A DNA stretch of 64,000 nucleotides from positions 28,370 to 92,369 of the forward strand of contig JBFLWQ010000011.1 in assembly GCA_040757775.1 (NCBI GenBank). The letters are read 5' to 3'. Each line of letters starts with the position of its first letter. Position 1 is the stretch's first letter. A program made the position numbers and the translations under genes. This document shows positions 1 through 9,684 of this stretch, piece after piece. Source of the DNA: Thermodesulfobacteriota bacterium (GTDB taxonomy: Bacteria > Desulfobacterota > UBA8473). The notes under the pieces are model-generated. The model did not search any database. It was not told the origin of the DNA and saw only the letters and a program-made list of their open reading frames with translations.

Positions 1-22
1 CGATAAACTTTGTCTTTTTCAT
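1..22 (-). CDS. Start of a gene running off the left edge (possibly lptC)
   Basis: On the minus strand an ATG followed by AAA AAG ACA AAG opens at position 22, 14 bases beyond the stop of the kdsC-like gene, and runs off the window. Only seven codons are visible, so the product cannot be read. In related bacteria kdsC is commonly followed by lptC, whose product begins with a basic, membrane-anchoring N-terminus; the identity is inferred from position only. Confidence 0.25.
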
Positions 23-36
23 CTATGGAATTTAGA

Positions 37-606
37 TTAGGTATCTCCAAAGTAATTTTCTGTAAGCATATTCCATTTATCCTGGGCTTTCAAGATCAAT
101 TCACATACCTCTCTGACTGCTCCGTTTCCACCATTCTTTACTGTAACATAATCAACCACCTTTTTCAAATATTCAGATCCATCAACCACTGCCACAGAAA
201 AACCGACTCTTTTCAACAAAGGTATATCAACCAGATCGTCACCTATGAAACATACCTGGTTATCAGCCAACCCTTTTTCTTTTAGTATTTTTTCATATAC
301 TTTTACTTTATCAAATATTCTTTGATGCAAAATAGAAATATCTAAATCTCTAGCACGATACCCGACAGCCCTGGATTCTCTTCCGCTGATAATCCCTACC
401 TCAATCCCTGCCCGCTTTAACAGCTTTATACCATGTCCGTCTTTGACATCAAAACATTTTAACTCCCCACCTTTATCATCATAGATTATTCTGCCGTCGG
501 TCAAAACCCCATCCACATCCAGGATAACAAGTTTTATTGCCTTTGCCTTCTCAATTATTCTATCTTCAATTCTATTTTCCTTGATTTTTTTAGCCCTTCC
601 TTTCAA
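37..606 (-). CDS. kdsC: 3-deoxy-D-manno-octulosonate 8-phosphate phosphatase (HAD family)
   Basis: This 189-residue HAD-superfamily phosphatase would remove phosphate from Kdo-8-phosphate, the last step before activation of Kdo for lipopolysaccharide inner core. The HAD nucleophile motif DVDGVLTDG lies at residues 30-38 (Asp30 and Asp32), followed by the conserved DGHGIKLL and IISGR segments, and GDDLVDIPLL forms the second acidic motif. Length suits the tetrameric KdsC family. No ATG is available; TTG at 606 is preceded by GGAAGG at about 8 bases, which supports it. It lies downstream of kdsA in the same direction, separated by a dispersed repeat, so the KdsA-KdsC pathway link is clear. Confidence 0.9.
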   Translation of the reverse strand: MKGRAKKIKENRIEDRIIEKAKAIKLVILDVDGVLTDGRIIYDDKGGELKCFDVKDGHGIKLLKRAGIEVGIISGRESRAVGYRARDLDISILHQRIFDKVKVYEKILKEKGLADNQVCFIGDDLVDIPLLKRVGFSVAVVDGSEYLKKVVDYVTVKNGGNGAVREVCELILKAQDKWNMLTENYFGDT

Positions 607-620
607 CTAAATTACCTTCC

Positions 621-714
621 TGTCATTCCGTGCCTGACCCCGTATCGAGTACGGGGCAGGCGCGGAATCTAGTGTTTTCAACTGGTTCCTGGTTCCGGCT
701 TTCGCCGGAATGAC
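621..714. repeat. Dispersed CATTCCG-type hairpin repeat, copy 1
   Basis: This about 95-base block begins GTCATTCCGTGCCTGACCCC and ends GCCGGAATGAC, with internal inverted repeats such as CCGTATCGAGTACGG. Related copies are at 12190-12280, 51470-51550, 54505-54597 and, in part, 58915-58937. It fills most of the kdsA-kdsC spacer. The short open frame across it is repeat sequence and not a gene. Similar palindromic repeats are common between genes in deltaproteobacterial genomes; their function is not known from this sequence. Confidence 0.75.
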
Positions 715-775
715 GAAGGAAGGGGGGTGTTTTTGATTCTGACTTCTGGCTCTTGAATCTTCTATTTTTATGGTA

Positions 776-1618
776 TCAGTGCCCTTTAACAATATTGTCG
801 ATCTTCCTAATTTGGACTAGCAATGCGGGCAGAGAATCCAGGCTTATCGAATTGGGACCGTCGCATAACGCACGATCAGGATTCTCGTGAACTTCCATAA
901 ATATAGCATCTATCCCGACTGCAACAGCAGCCATGGAGATATTAGGGACAAACTCTCTCTGTCCATCAGAAGCTGTACCTTTTCCTCCTGGTAGCTGGAT
1001 ACTGTGAGTAGCATCGAAAACCACAGGGTATCCAAAACCTCTCATAATAAATAGAGAACGCATATCGACTACAAGGTTATTATACCCGAATGAAGTCCCC
1101 CTTTCGGTTAGTAGTATCTTTTCATTGCCAACTGATTCTACCTTTTCAATAATATTCTTCATATCCCAAGGGGCCAGGAACTGTCCCTTTTTTAGGTTTA
1201 TTACCTTTCCGGTTTTGGCAGTATCGATAACGAAATCTGTCTGCCGGCAGAGAAAGGCAGGTACCTGAAGAACATCAAGAACCTGTGCAGCCTGATCGAT
1301 CTCTTCAAAGCGATGTATGTCAGATAATACAGGAATCCCCACTTTCATCTTGACCTCGTTGAGTATACTCAGACCTTCTGAGATACCAGGGCCGCGGTAA
1401 GAATGAAGGGAAGTCCTGTTTGCTTTATCATAAGAAGACTTGAATATCAATGAAATAGATGATTCAGAAGCTATATCTTTTAGCCGTTCTGCTGTGCGTA
1501 TTGTCTTCTTATGACCCTCGATTACACAGGGCCCTGCGATTAAAACTAAAGGATTGCCGCCGCCTATTTTGATAATATCCCCACCGAGGGGGGTCTTGAT
1601 GTTAATTACCTTTGTCAA
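776..1618 (-). CDS. kdsA: 3-deoxy-8-phosphooctulonate synthase
   Basis: This 280-residue enzyme condenses phosphoenolpyruvate with arabinose 5-phosphate to give Kdo-8-phosphate in the cytoplasm. Family motifs are LIAGPCVIEG near residue 27, FKSSYDKANRTS, the PVLSDIH segment, and the late GGKGTASDGQREFVPN loop. The residue before the PAFLCRQTD segment and the FMEVHENPD motif near the end are typical. Start is TTG at 1618, preceded by GGAAGG six bases upstream; no better in-frame ATG precedes the first conserved motif. It follows pyrG by 59 bases in the same direction, the usual pyrG-kdsA order in Desulfobacterota. Confidence 0.96.
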   Translation of the reverse strand: MTKVINIKTPLGGDIIKIGGGNPLVLIAGPCVIEGHKKTIRTAERLKDIASESSISLIFKSSYDKANRTSLHSYRGPGISEGLSILNEVKMKVGIPVLSDIHRFEEIDQAAQVLDVLQVPAFLCRQTDFVIDTAKTGKVINLKKGQFLAPWDMKNIIEKVESVGNEKILLTERGTSFGYNNLVVDMRSLFIMRGFGYPVVFDATHSIQLPGGKGTASDGQREFVPNISMAAVAVGIDAIFMEVHENPDRALCDGPNSISLDSLPALLVQIRKIDNIVKGH

Positions 1619-1677
1619 TCCCGGCCTTCCTTATAGTACCGTTTCAGGGGTCACTGTGAACTGTGAACTGTCAACTG

Positions 1678-3330
<1,653 letters not shown>

Positions 3331-3666
3331 CTAAGAACTCCTGCTGATTGTATTTCCCAGTCTTTTTGTCATTCTCTTCAGTTTTTTTATCCTGTTTTTA
3401 AGACTCTTTAATGCTTTTTTATCCCTGTTTTCTAAAGCCTTTTGTTTCTGAGGTTTAAGACTTCTTAACTCTCTCTTTATGTCTGTCTTTGATTTTAAAG
3501 GTTTTTCTTTTGTTGATTTTTTATTCTTCTTGGGTTTTCCTGAGACTTTTCTAATGGCTTCAATCAGTTCAGCTTTTTTCATTGCACTAACACCGGTTAT
3601 TTCTGGATACTTCTTTGCCTCTTCTCGTAATTCTGGAACAGTCAATTTTTCAATATCCTTTTCCAT
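3331..3666 (-). CDS. Small basic protein with Rho N-terminal (SAP-like) domain
   Basis: This 111-residue lysine-rich protein has an N-terminal Rho-N/SAP-like fold signature (residues about 5-42: KLTVPELREEAKK followed by SAMKKAELIEAI). The rest is highly basic and predicted helical. The family is thought to bind nucleic acid; nothing in the sequence defines a target. ATG at 3666 has AGGGGG four bases upstream and a good promoter lies just beyond. It is the first gene of the pyrG-kdsA-kdsC operon and abuts pyrG exactly. A regulatory role on the operon is possible but is speculation. Confidence 0.75.
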   Translation of the reverse strand: MEKDIEKLTVPELREEAKKYPEITGVSAMKKAELIEAIRKVSGKPKKNKKSTKEKPLKSKTDIKRELRSLKPQKQKALENRDKKALKSLKNRIKKLKRMTKRLGNTISRSS

Positions 3667-3696
3667 ATTTCCCCCTTAACATAAAGTTATTAGATG

Positions 3697-3725
3697 TTTA
3701 TATCATACTCAATCCCTTACTGCAA
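3697..3725 (-). promoter_or_regulatory. Putative sigma70-type promoter for the pyrG-kdsA operon
   Basis: Read on the minus strand, TTGCAG (3725-3720) is followed after exactly 17 bases by TATAAA (3702-3697). The predicted transcript would begin near 3690, about 25 bases before the ATG at 3666. Seen by eye only. Confidence 0.5.
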
Positions 3726-3754
3726 TTCAAAAATCCTGACTACTGGAATGTCCC

Positions 3755-3786
3755 CATAAACAGCGCACTTAAGTGCGCTGTTTATG
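3755..3786. terminator. Perfect 32-base palindrome
   Basis: CATAAACAGCGCACTT is followed immediately by its exact reverse complement, giving a 16-base-pair perfect palindrome with no loop. It lies between the operon promoter (leftward) and the end of the substrate-binding-protein gene (also leftward). It could fold as a bidirectional terminator-like cruciform or be a protein-binding site; no T-tract follows. Confidence 0.5.
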
Positions 3787-3867
3787 CTATGAGTAGAGAG
3801 GATCTCCTGAAAGGTATCGTTTTTTTGAAATCTAGGGGGATTGAGTAAGGAAGTGAAGTATCTTGTC

Positions 3868-3901
3868 GGCTGTCACTCCCGCGTAGAGGGGAGTGACAGC
3901 C
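3868..3901. terminator. 13-bp stem hairpin after the substrate-binding-protein gene
   Basis: GGCTGTCACTCCC and GGGAGTGACAGCC form a 13-base-pair stem around an 8-base loop. It sits 57 bases beyond the stop of the leftward gene ending at 3958, so it may end that transcript, although no clear T-run follows on the minus strand. Confidence 0.4.
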
Positions 3902-3957
3902 ATATCAGTTAGATTTTAGAAATTAAGTTTTGCAGGAAACTCTATATAAACATTATT

Positions 3958-5154
3958 CTATTTGGCTTCTATCCAATCTGTTAGAGGAACAAAATAACCT
4001 TTCTTTAAGTCAGCCTTGTCCATCCTTGAATAACTGTTACCCTTATGATTTGTAGGACTATAGCTTACAGGTCCGGTTAGACCTTTCATATCCAGGTTTT
4101 TGATAGTTTCTAATGTATCCACAAACGAATCAGGTGACAATTCCTTTCCAGCCCTTTTTATCGCCTCGTGAGCTATCCTTGAAGTAACCCAGGCTTTTAT
4201 AAAATACCTGTGGACAGGTCCTATCTTTGGATCATCCTTCAAAACTATTTTCCTCAACTCAGCCATACCTTTAGTATCATCAAACCATGAAGCAATCGGC
4301 GCCGAGCTGTACAGGTTCTTTGCTGTATCCCCAGCAGTTTGTGCGATTCCATCTCCGATAGCATGAAAGGTATTGAAGAACATGGGCCAGTAGTTCAACC
4401 TTTTGGCACTCCTCAGTAAAACAAGGGTTGGTCCGTCGACCGTAATAGCTATAAGATGGGTAACATTTTGTTTCCTTAAGGTGAGAATTTGGGTAGTTGC
4501 ATCCAGGGCATCCATAGCCAGAATCTCTCTGCCCACGAGAGCAACATTGTACTCTTTCGCCTTTTCTTCCAGGACCCTGTAGCCCGATTTTGCGTATTCA
4601 ACGTCAGGACCAACAAAGGCAATGCGTGCGTCCTTTGCCTTCCTGATCTTTACAATATAATCCATCATTACTTTGATCTCATCTTTGTTGTCATTAATTG
4701 CTGTAAACACGTATCGTTGCACTGGATCGGTCATGGTCCAGGACCAACTCAGACTGATTACAGGGACCTTGTTTTTCTCTATCTGTGAGAACAAAGCGGT
4801 ATTTTGACCTGTACCCCCACACCCAAGGATTGCAAGTACTCTGTCTTTGAAAACCAGCTTTTTGAAGGCTGCTACTGCCATTGGAATAGAGTAGCGGTCA
4901 TCTTCGACGGTAAGCCTAATCTTATTGCCATTTATACCACCTGTATCGTTTATATGCCTGAAATACGCTCTGGCACCAGCTGTATAAGGCATCATTAACT
5001 GAGCTGCCGGTCCTGTCTGGTCAGCTATTAAACCGATACTGATCTGATTTCCTGAAACTCCTCTTACATCCACAGCAGAAAGCAAATTACTTGAACCTAT
5101 CAGAAAAATCAAAGTGAACGCAACCACTAAGCATGTTTTACTTTTCCTCATCAT
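3958..5154 (-). CDS. Branched-chain amino-acid/aromatic-type ABC transporter substrate-binding protein
   Basis: This periplasmic protein of the LivK family (Peripla_BP_6 fold) captures a small organic solute for an ABC importer. From the chosen start, MMRKSK precedes a signal peptide with a hydrophobic core and probable cleavage near SAVDVRG. Mature motifs include ISIGLIADQTGPAA, GARAYFRHINDTGGINGN and the second-lobe ARIAFVGPDVEYAKSG. An upstream ATG at 5202 exists, but GAGGAGG seven bases before 5154 decides for the later start. Permease and ATPase genes are not adjacent, so it may use components encoded elsewhere, such as the Liv cluster near 24-32 kb. It follows the mutase gene in the same direction. 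Confidence 0.88.
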   Translation of the reverse strand: MMRKSKTCLVVAFTLIFLIGSSNLLSAVDVRGVSGNQISIGLIADQTGPAAQLMMPYTAGARAYFRHINDTGGINGNKIRLTVEDDRYSIPMAVAAFKKLVFKDRVLAILGCGGTGQNTALFSQIEKNKVPVISLSWSWTMTDPVQRYVFTAINDNKDEIKVMMDYIVKIRKAKDARIAFVGPDVEYAKSGYRVLEEKAKEYNVALVGREILAMDALDATTQILTLRKQNVTHLIAITVDGPTLVLLRSAKRLNYWPMFFNTFHAIGDGIAQTAGDTAKNLYSSAPIASWFDDTKGMAELRKIVLKDDPKIGPVHRYFIKAWVTSRIAHEAIKRAGKELSPDSFVDTLETIKNLDMKGLTGPVSYSPTNHKGNSYSRMDKADLKKGYFVPLTDWIEAK

Positions 5155-5318
5155 CTTGAACCTCCTCGTCAGGTAGACTGCGTGATTAATCACAACATTC
5201 AAAAAAAACCTGTTACAGTGTTATGTTACATCTATTCACCCCCTTTAATTGTTTAATCTTCCGAACAGGATTGTAGTTATACTTGAATAGTTTTCCTTTG
5301 TCAAATCCCTTTAACAGT

Positions 5319-6974
5319 TTAAATCAATAATGGCCTGCCAAATCCGTACACATCTCTCAATTCTCCAACCATCTCTCCATTCGTCACATCTGCCTTAACT
5401 GCATCAATTACCGCCTCGAATACATTCTTTTGAGGATCCGTAGCCGCTTCTCGAATCCTCTTCAATGCCTCAGCAGCCTTTTTTTGATTTCGGTTCTTCT
5501 TCAAGTTCTTTGTACGATTTATCTGTTTTTCTATTAACTCAGGATCCACCTTGACTTGCTCCGGGGGTTCCTCCTCATCTTTCACAACGTACTTATTCAG
5601 TCCGACCACTATCTTTTCTCCACTATCCACTTCCTTCTGGTATTCATAAGATATCTTATCTATCTCTTTTTGGATAAAACCCTCTTTTGTTGCCTTAAAC
5701 ATCCCCCCCCTTTTTTCGATTATATCTATATAATCCCATGCTATTTCCTCAACTTTATTTGTCAATGATTCCACATAATAAGACCCGCCCAGAGGATCGA
5801 TAACATTTGCCACACCAGTCTCCTCTGCAATTATGTTTTGCGTCATAATAGCTATGCGCTGCGACCTGCTGGTAGGAATCCAGAGGGGTTCATCGTATGC
5901 ATTTGTATGGATGGACTGTGCTCCCCCAAGTATGGCTGACAAGGTGTGAAGAGATGCCCTCACAACATTATTTATGGGTTGTTGCCGGGCTAATTCTGTA
6001 CCGGATGTCTGTACATGAAATCTTAAGATACAGGATTTAGGATTCTCTGCCCCAAATCTTTCTTTCATAACCTTTGCCCACATCCTCCTTGCAGCACGAA
6101 ACTTGGCAACCTCCTCGAATAAGTCACCACTTGCATCGAAAAAAAAGGAAAATCTGGGGGCAAAATCATCTACTCTTAGTCCGGCTTTTATGAATGTATC
6201 AACATAGAATATTGCAGATGCCAAAGCAAAAGCCATAGACTGAACAGGGGTTGCTCCCGATTCTCGGTAATGCTTTCCTATGACGCTTACTGGATGCCAT
6301 TTCGGCATATGTTTCGTACAATATTTTACATGGTCGATCATTATCTTTAAATGACCATCCATTCCAAACCTGATGGGCTGATTACAGCTGACATAATGAG
6401 ATATAAAATCGCTCTGGTTGGTCGTACCCTGAAGGCAAGAAGCAGGGATATGCTTTTCCTCAGCCAGAGCTATAATCGATGCCACCATCATAAATGGTGC
6501 AAAGTCGTTCATACCCAGACTTATTTGATCGAGAGTAATGCCGTCAAAGGCGATCTCTACATCTTTTAATGAGTCTATAGTCGTTCCACACCTTCCCAAT
6601 AAAGTCTTATCAACCGCATCGGAGTCATATCCCCTCCAGTATGAATTACACGGCGTAAAATTAATACCGCTCTGTCCCGCATTAAGCATCTCCTTTTGCC
6701 TTGCATTAAATGTTTCCGGACTTTGATGCCCTACCAAAAACCTTTTTGTCCATGTTTGACCTCTGTACATAGAATGGTATATGCCTCTTGTATAAGGGTA
6801 CTCACCAGGTAATCCCAGTTCACAATCGTCATCAAATTCTTTTAAATCCTCTGAGGTATAAATGCATTTTATTGGGATTCCTGAGAGCGTTTTTAACTCT
6901 TTCTCCCCATCAGGACTTTTTTTCAAAGAGGCTTCAAAACCTTTCTTCCACTCTTCCACTCTATTTTTTTGCAT
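5319..6974 (-). CDS. B12-dependent acyl-CoA mutase, large subunit, with non-canonical substrate pocket
   Basis: This 551-residue protein belongs to the methylmalonyl-CoA mutase catalytic-subunit family (TIM barrel), which rearranges acyl-CoA carbon skeletons with adenosylcobalamin. RGYDSD (114-119), the catalytic-type His235 in GKHYRESGA, FAPRFSFFFDASGD, QTSGTEL and VIDPLGGSYYVE are all recognisable. By-eye alignment puts Leu80 (WTKRFLVG) where true methylmalonyl-CoA mutase has Tyr89, and about Cys197 (YVSCNQ) where it has Arg207; both normally hold the substrate carboxylate. The B12-binding domain is absent and no small subunit lies nearby, so the partner is encoded elsewhere. AGGAGG precedes the ATG. 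It probably acts on an acyl-CoA without the methylmalonyl carboxylate; the substrate is unknown. Confidence 0.85.
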   Translation of the reverse strand: MQKNRVEEWKKGFEASLKKSPDGEKELKTLSGIPIKCIYTSEDLKEFDDDCELGLPGEYPYTRGIYHSMYRGQTWTKRFLVGHQSPETFNARQKEMLNAGQSGINFTPCNSYWRGYDSDAVDKTLLGRCGTTIDSLKDVEIAFDGITLDQISLGMNDFAPFMMVASIIALAEEKHIPASCLQGTTNQSDFISHYVSCNQPIRFGMDGHLKIMIDHVKYCTKHMPKWHPVSVIGKHYRESGATPVQSMAFALASAIFYVDTFIKAGLRVDDFAPRFSFFFDASGDLFEEVAKFRAARRMWAKVMKERFGAENPKSCILRFHVQTSGTELARQQPINNVVRASLHTLSAILGGAQSIHTNAYDEPLWIPTSRSQRIAIMTQNIIAEETGVANVIDPLGGSYYVESLTNKVEEIAWDYIDIIEKRGGMFKATKEGFIQKEIDKISYEYQKEVDSGEKIVVGLNKYVVKDEEEPPEQVKVDPELIEKQINRTKNLKKNRNQKKAAEALKRIREAATDPQKNVFEAVIDAVKADVTNGEMVGELRDVYGFGRPLLI

Positions 6975-7079
6975 TCTTGATCCTCCTATAGAAAAAACTT
7001 CTACTCTGTTTTGATATCTATTGTGAATGAGGGCTTACCTATTGTCAATACAAAATTGCTGGGAGGTATTATTTGCTGG

Positions 7080-7131
7080 AAAACTACCATCTCCAACTTA
7101 TTCCTTAAGAATAGAGTTCTTTATGTGATGT
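7080..7131. repeat. Short dispersed repeat, copy 1 of a pair
   Basis: The block beginning AAAACTACCATCTCCAACTT and continuing through CTTAAGAATAG recurs at 8201-8261 with a few changes. Each copy is followed by a GAGTTTCTCCT...GAGAA segment (near 7138 and 8418). The pair brackets the small genes between 7.2 and 8.1 kb. Confidence 0.6.
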
Positions 7132-7216
7132 TAGATGAGTTTCTCCTCGGAGAGTGAAAAATGAGGAGAAAAAGTGATAATTTTGGACAACGTCCCCTTT
7201 CTCTTTCCCCTCTTAT

Positions 7217-7429
7217 CTAAGCAATAGGGGGCATCCTGTAGATACGCGCGGAGCGTGATGCAGTTTTCAGGTCTCCTCTCCGTAATGAAGCTCTGACATC
7301 ATCAAGTTTCAGAGCTTCATCAATTGTTAAATATGGTGACCAGCTTTCCTCTGCATCAATCAGTTCGACATCAACTTCTGCAACATAATGCCCTTCATGA
7401 ATATATTTAATCTGTTTCCTTTTATTCAT
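7217..7429 (-). CDS. Small conserved-type hypothetical protein (70 aa)
   Basis: This 70-residue acidic-to-basic protein begins MNKRKQIKYIHEGHYVAEV, then has a SPYLTIDEALKLDDVRASL segment and ends with a basic RRGDLKTASRSARIYRMPP tail. The pattern (short beta strands, then an amphipathic helix and a KLDDVR-LRRGDL motif) resembles small proteins often seen in antitoxin-like or orphan settings, but I do not recognise a named family with certainty. The ribosome-binding site is weak (GAGCGTAAGAA). It stands alone between repeats; no toxin gene is visible beside it. Confidence 0.6.
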   Translation of the reverse strand: MNKRKQIKYIHEGHYVAEVDVELIDAEESWSPYLTIDEALKLDDVRASLRRGDLKTASRSARIYRMPPIA

Positions 7430-7641
7430 TTCTTACGCTCAAGCTTTTTAAAAATTTAGTATATAGAAAAAGGTAGGTTTGTCAAGTGGAATAGGTAATG
7501 ATATAGGAAAATGTGGTATAGGGCAGATGTACCCGATTTCTTTTGAAAAGGAAGGGCAGGGATTTACTTTACTAATTTGGAGGAAAGCCGAAGCTTCCTC
7601 TTTTGTTGCATTCAAGGTTGAATGTAGCTGTTGAATGTAGC

Positions 7642-7670
7642 TTGACATTTTCTGAAAGCTTTAATAAAAT
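7642..7670 (+). promoter_or_regulatory. Putative sigma70-type promoter
   Basis: TTGACA (7642-7647) is followed after 17 bases by TAAAAT (7665-7670), close to consensus. It points toward the coiled-coil gene at 7858 and the gene remnant before it. No other strong promoter is seen in this spacer. Confidence 0.5.
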
Positions 7671-7701
7671 CAGTCTATAATAGGATAAACAAGGATGGTA
7701 G

Positions 7702-7854
7702 TTCAGAATTACTCTAGCCTTGCAGCGGAATTGGCTAGCTCACAAATATCTCAATTTCAGATGGGATGCCATAAAGGTGTACGTGAATCAAAAGGAGTTA
7801 ATTCATAAGTTGTTATCGTCCATCATGGAAAGGCAGAAAGGTCGAGAGGGGTGA
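7702..7854 (+). pseudogene. Possible remnant of a HEPN/HepT-like gene
   Basis: An open stretch of about 50 codons ends with TGA four bases before the coiled-coil gene. It has no usable start and is preceded by an in-frame TAG. Its translation contains RNWLAHKYLNFRWD, which fits the RX4H motif with following Tyr seen in HepT-type HEPN ribonucleases, and then an amphipathic helix (QKELIHKLLSSIMERQKG). The match is short and by eye, so chance is possible. If real, it is the 3' end of a decayed toxin gene. Confidence 0.25.
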
Positions 7855-7857
7855 AAT

Positions 7858-8109
7858 ATGGAGAGAAATCATTTTGAGACTCTCCTCGAAAACATTGATT
7901 CGAAATTCCAACTTGTATTAAAAGGGCATGATGTTTTAAGAGGCGAAATCATAAAAAACCGGGAAGAAATCGTGCGAGTTGAAAAAGAACTATCGGCCCT
8001 TATACGTTTTTCATATGCAGAGTTAGAAAAAAGGTTTAAAGACCTTGAAAGCAGAGTAAGATATCTTGAGGAAAAGTTCAGGGATATCGAAGGCCAGCTT
8101 AATCTTTGA
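7858..8109 (+). CDS. Small coiled-coil protein (83 aa)
   Basis: This 83-residue protein is almost wholly predicted coiled coil: MERNHFETLLENIDSKFQ leads into heptad-rich segments ending RVRYLEEKFRDIEGQL. It is highly charged with no signal peptide or membrane segment. GAGGGG lies 4-9 bases before the ATG, and a good promoter lies about 190 bases upstream. Similar short ERNHFETLLE proteins occur as orphans in Desulfobacterota; function is unknown, and a scaffold or partner role is the most that can be said. Confidence 0.7.
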   Translation: MERNHFETLLENIDSKFQLVLKGHDVLRGEIIKNREEIVRVEKELSALIRFSYAELEKRFKDLESRVRYLEEKFRDIEGQLNL

Positions 8110-8466
8110 GAGAATATTTATGAAGTCCATAAGGTATGACCGCCATGCTAAAAGGAGGATGAAAACCTGCCACTTGAAAAAGTAGCTACCACATGAGCTT
8201 AAAAACTACCATTTCCAACTTATCCCTTAAGAATAGGGTTTTTATAATAAAGTGCGATGTTGTAGGGAAAAAATAAAAGGCCGTACGTATCCCAACTTGA
8301 AAAAGATACGGCCTTCTTCAGGAGGTTAAATAATGCGGCAGTTAAGCGCCGCATTCTCCCCGATTGGAGCAAGGGGAGAATGAAAAATTTGTTCTCAATT
8401 GACCAGCTTCATCTTATGAGTTTCTCCTGCAAGAGAATGAGGGATGGGGAGAAAAGAAAATTTTTT
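8110..8466. other. Intergenic stretch with three hairpins and a tiny ORF
   Basis: This gap holds the second copy of the 7080-7131 repeat (8201-8261) and three stem-loops: AAGGCCGTA/TACGGCCTT (8277-8315), TGCGGC/GCCGCA (8334-8353) and ATTCTCCCC/GGGGAGAAT (8353-8381). The last is followed by GAAAAATTT and may end transcription of the gene on either side. A 16-codon frame with an AGGAGG site starts at 8333. No larger gene is seen. Confidence 0.6.
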
Positions 8467-9456
8467 TCATCTCATGCCATCTGTTAAAAGCATTCTCTGT
8501 TTTTCCTTTGGCATAATCAATTGTGGCGCCTGTTCGTTGTTGTAAATTTTTCTTGCAATCTTTTCCACATTTGGTTTGATATATTCAAACAATTCTCCGA
8601 TTTCTACTTTTCCATCTCCATTTGTATCGCCCTCGCCCTTTATACCTTTAAGCATGAAATAGGTAAATAATCCATGCCCTTTCTCTTTATATGCTGAGCT
8701 TATCTGGTCGCCTGATGCAGCAGAGAGGACTGCTATTTTTGAAGGGATTGCTAAAGTTTCCATTGTCATAACCAATGGCCTTGAACCTTTTGCGATAACA
8801 GATCTTCCTCCTGCCCCTGAAAAACACGAATCAAGTACAACAATAATCTCTTTCGCCTGAAGTTTTCCAAGGGAATCGTAAAGCCTTTTTAGAGAATAGC
8901 CAGTCTGGTCAATAAAAGCTGGGTCTCCATCATAAGGCACAAGATAGGCATCGCCTGTTTTTGGGTTCGGTGCGCCGTGGCCTGAATAGTAAACAAATAC
9001 TCTGCTATCTTTTTCAACATTGTTTGAGAGCCATTTTTCAAAGTATTTTTCTAAATCACTCTTTGCGGCATTATCATTTACAAGTGTAACCACATTTTGT
9101 TCAGGATACCCCATGACCTTTGTAAGATAATCCGTTATAGTTCGTGCATCATGTACTGCAAAATCAGCCTTCGGTAGCTTTTGGCGGTAATTTTCGATGC
9201 CGATTACGACAGCATAGGCGTTACTCCTGGTACTGACTTGGATTACTGGAGGTGTGTCAACATCGGAAATACTGACGTCTGTAGCAGACTTGGATCCGCT
9301 GATCCTTGCCTTTTCCCGATCTTTCCATGTTTCACGGGGCGGATTCATCGCATCCATCATATAAATGCAGCCTGAAAGAAAGACGATGGGCAATACCGCC
9401 ATGACCCTTATCGATATCACTATTACTACGCTATGTTTTGAAATCAACAGCTTCAT
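8467..9456 (-). CDS. Caspase-like (peptidase C14) lipoprotein with EF-hand loop
   Basis: This 329-residue protein is a clan CD cysteine protease of the bacterial metacaspase/C14 family. A lipoprotein signal runs to the lipobox LSGC (Cys30), so the mature protein should be lipid-anchored in the envelope. The p20-like domain (about residues 80-250) carries the catalytic His160 in YYSGHGAP and Cys211 in VLDSCFSGAGG. Residues 277-288 form a canonical 12-residue EF-hand loop (D-x-N-x-D-G, last Glu288), which suggests calcium dependence. AAGGGGC precedes the ATG. Neighbouring genes encode other lipoproteins and, 3 kb away, a second clan CD protease (CHAT). Substrates are unknown. Confidence 0.9.
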   Translation of the reverse strand: MKLLISKHSVVIVISIRVMAVLPIVFLSGCIYMMDAMNPPRETWKDREKARISGSKSATDVSISDVDTPPVIQVSTRSNAYAVVIGIENYRQKLPKADFAVHDARTITDYLTKVMGYPEQNVVTLVNDNAAKSDLEKYFEKWLSNNVEKDSRVFVYYSGHGAPNPKTGDAYLVPYDGDPAFIDQTGYSLKRLYDSLGKLQAKEIIVVLDSCFSGAGGRSVIAKGSRPLVMTMETLAIPSKIAVLSAASGDQISSAYKEKGHGLFTYFMLKGIKGEGDTNGDGKVEIGELFEYIKPNVEKIARKIYNNEQAPQLIMPKEKQRMLLTDGMR

Positions 9457-9684
9457 CTTGCCCCTTAGTGAAACGATGTCCTGAACGGTAAATCTTATAA
9501 CAATTCTAGAAAAAGGAACTCATATCCCCGGACAACGCCGGTTCGGAACAAATCCTCTACTTCAAACCGGGATTGCGGTTTTATGCACATTCCCAGGTGT
9601 ATTCCAGGATGATGGCTACTCAGAGCTAGATGTTTCCCTCGGCAAGGTCTTTGCAATGCCCCCTTGCCGATTCAACATGCCTGT
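9457..9684. other. Spacer with no gene seen
   Basis: No coding region is supported between the caspase-like gene and the frameshifted lipoprotein gene. A GCCGG/CCGGC-type inverted pair is present near 9530 but no terminator or repeat family member was recognised. Confidence 0.4.

Noticed and set aside
607..792. Open frame of about 61 codons between kdsC and kdsA
   Set aside because: It is the translation of a CATTCCG-type dispersed repeat, a very common source of false small proteins; no ribosome-binding site and no protein-like composition.
7448..7648. 66-codon minus-strand frame
   Set aside because: No ribosome-binding site, no recognisable domain and low-complexity hydrophobic ending; treated as chance.
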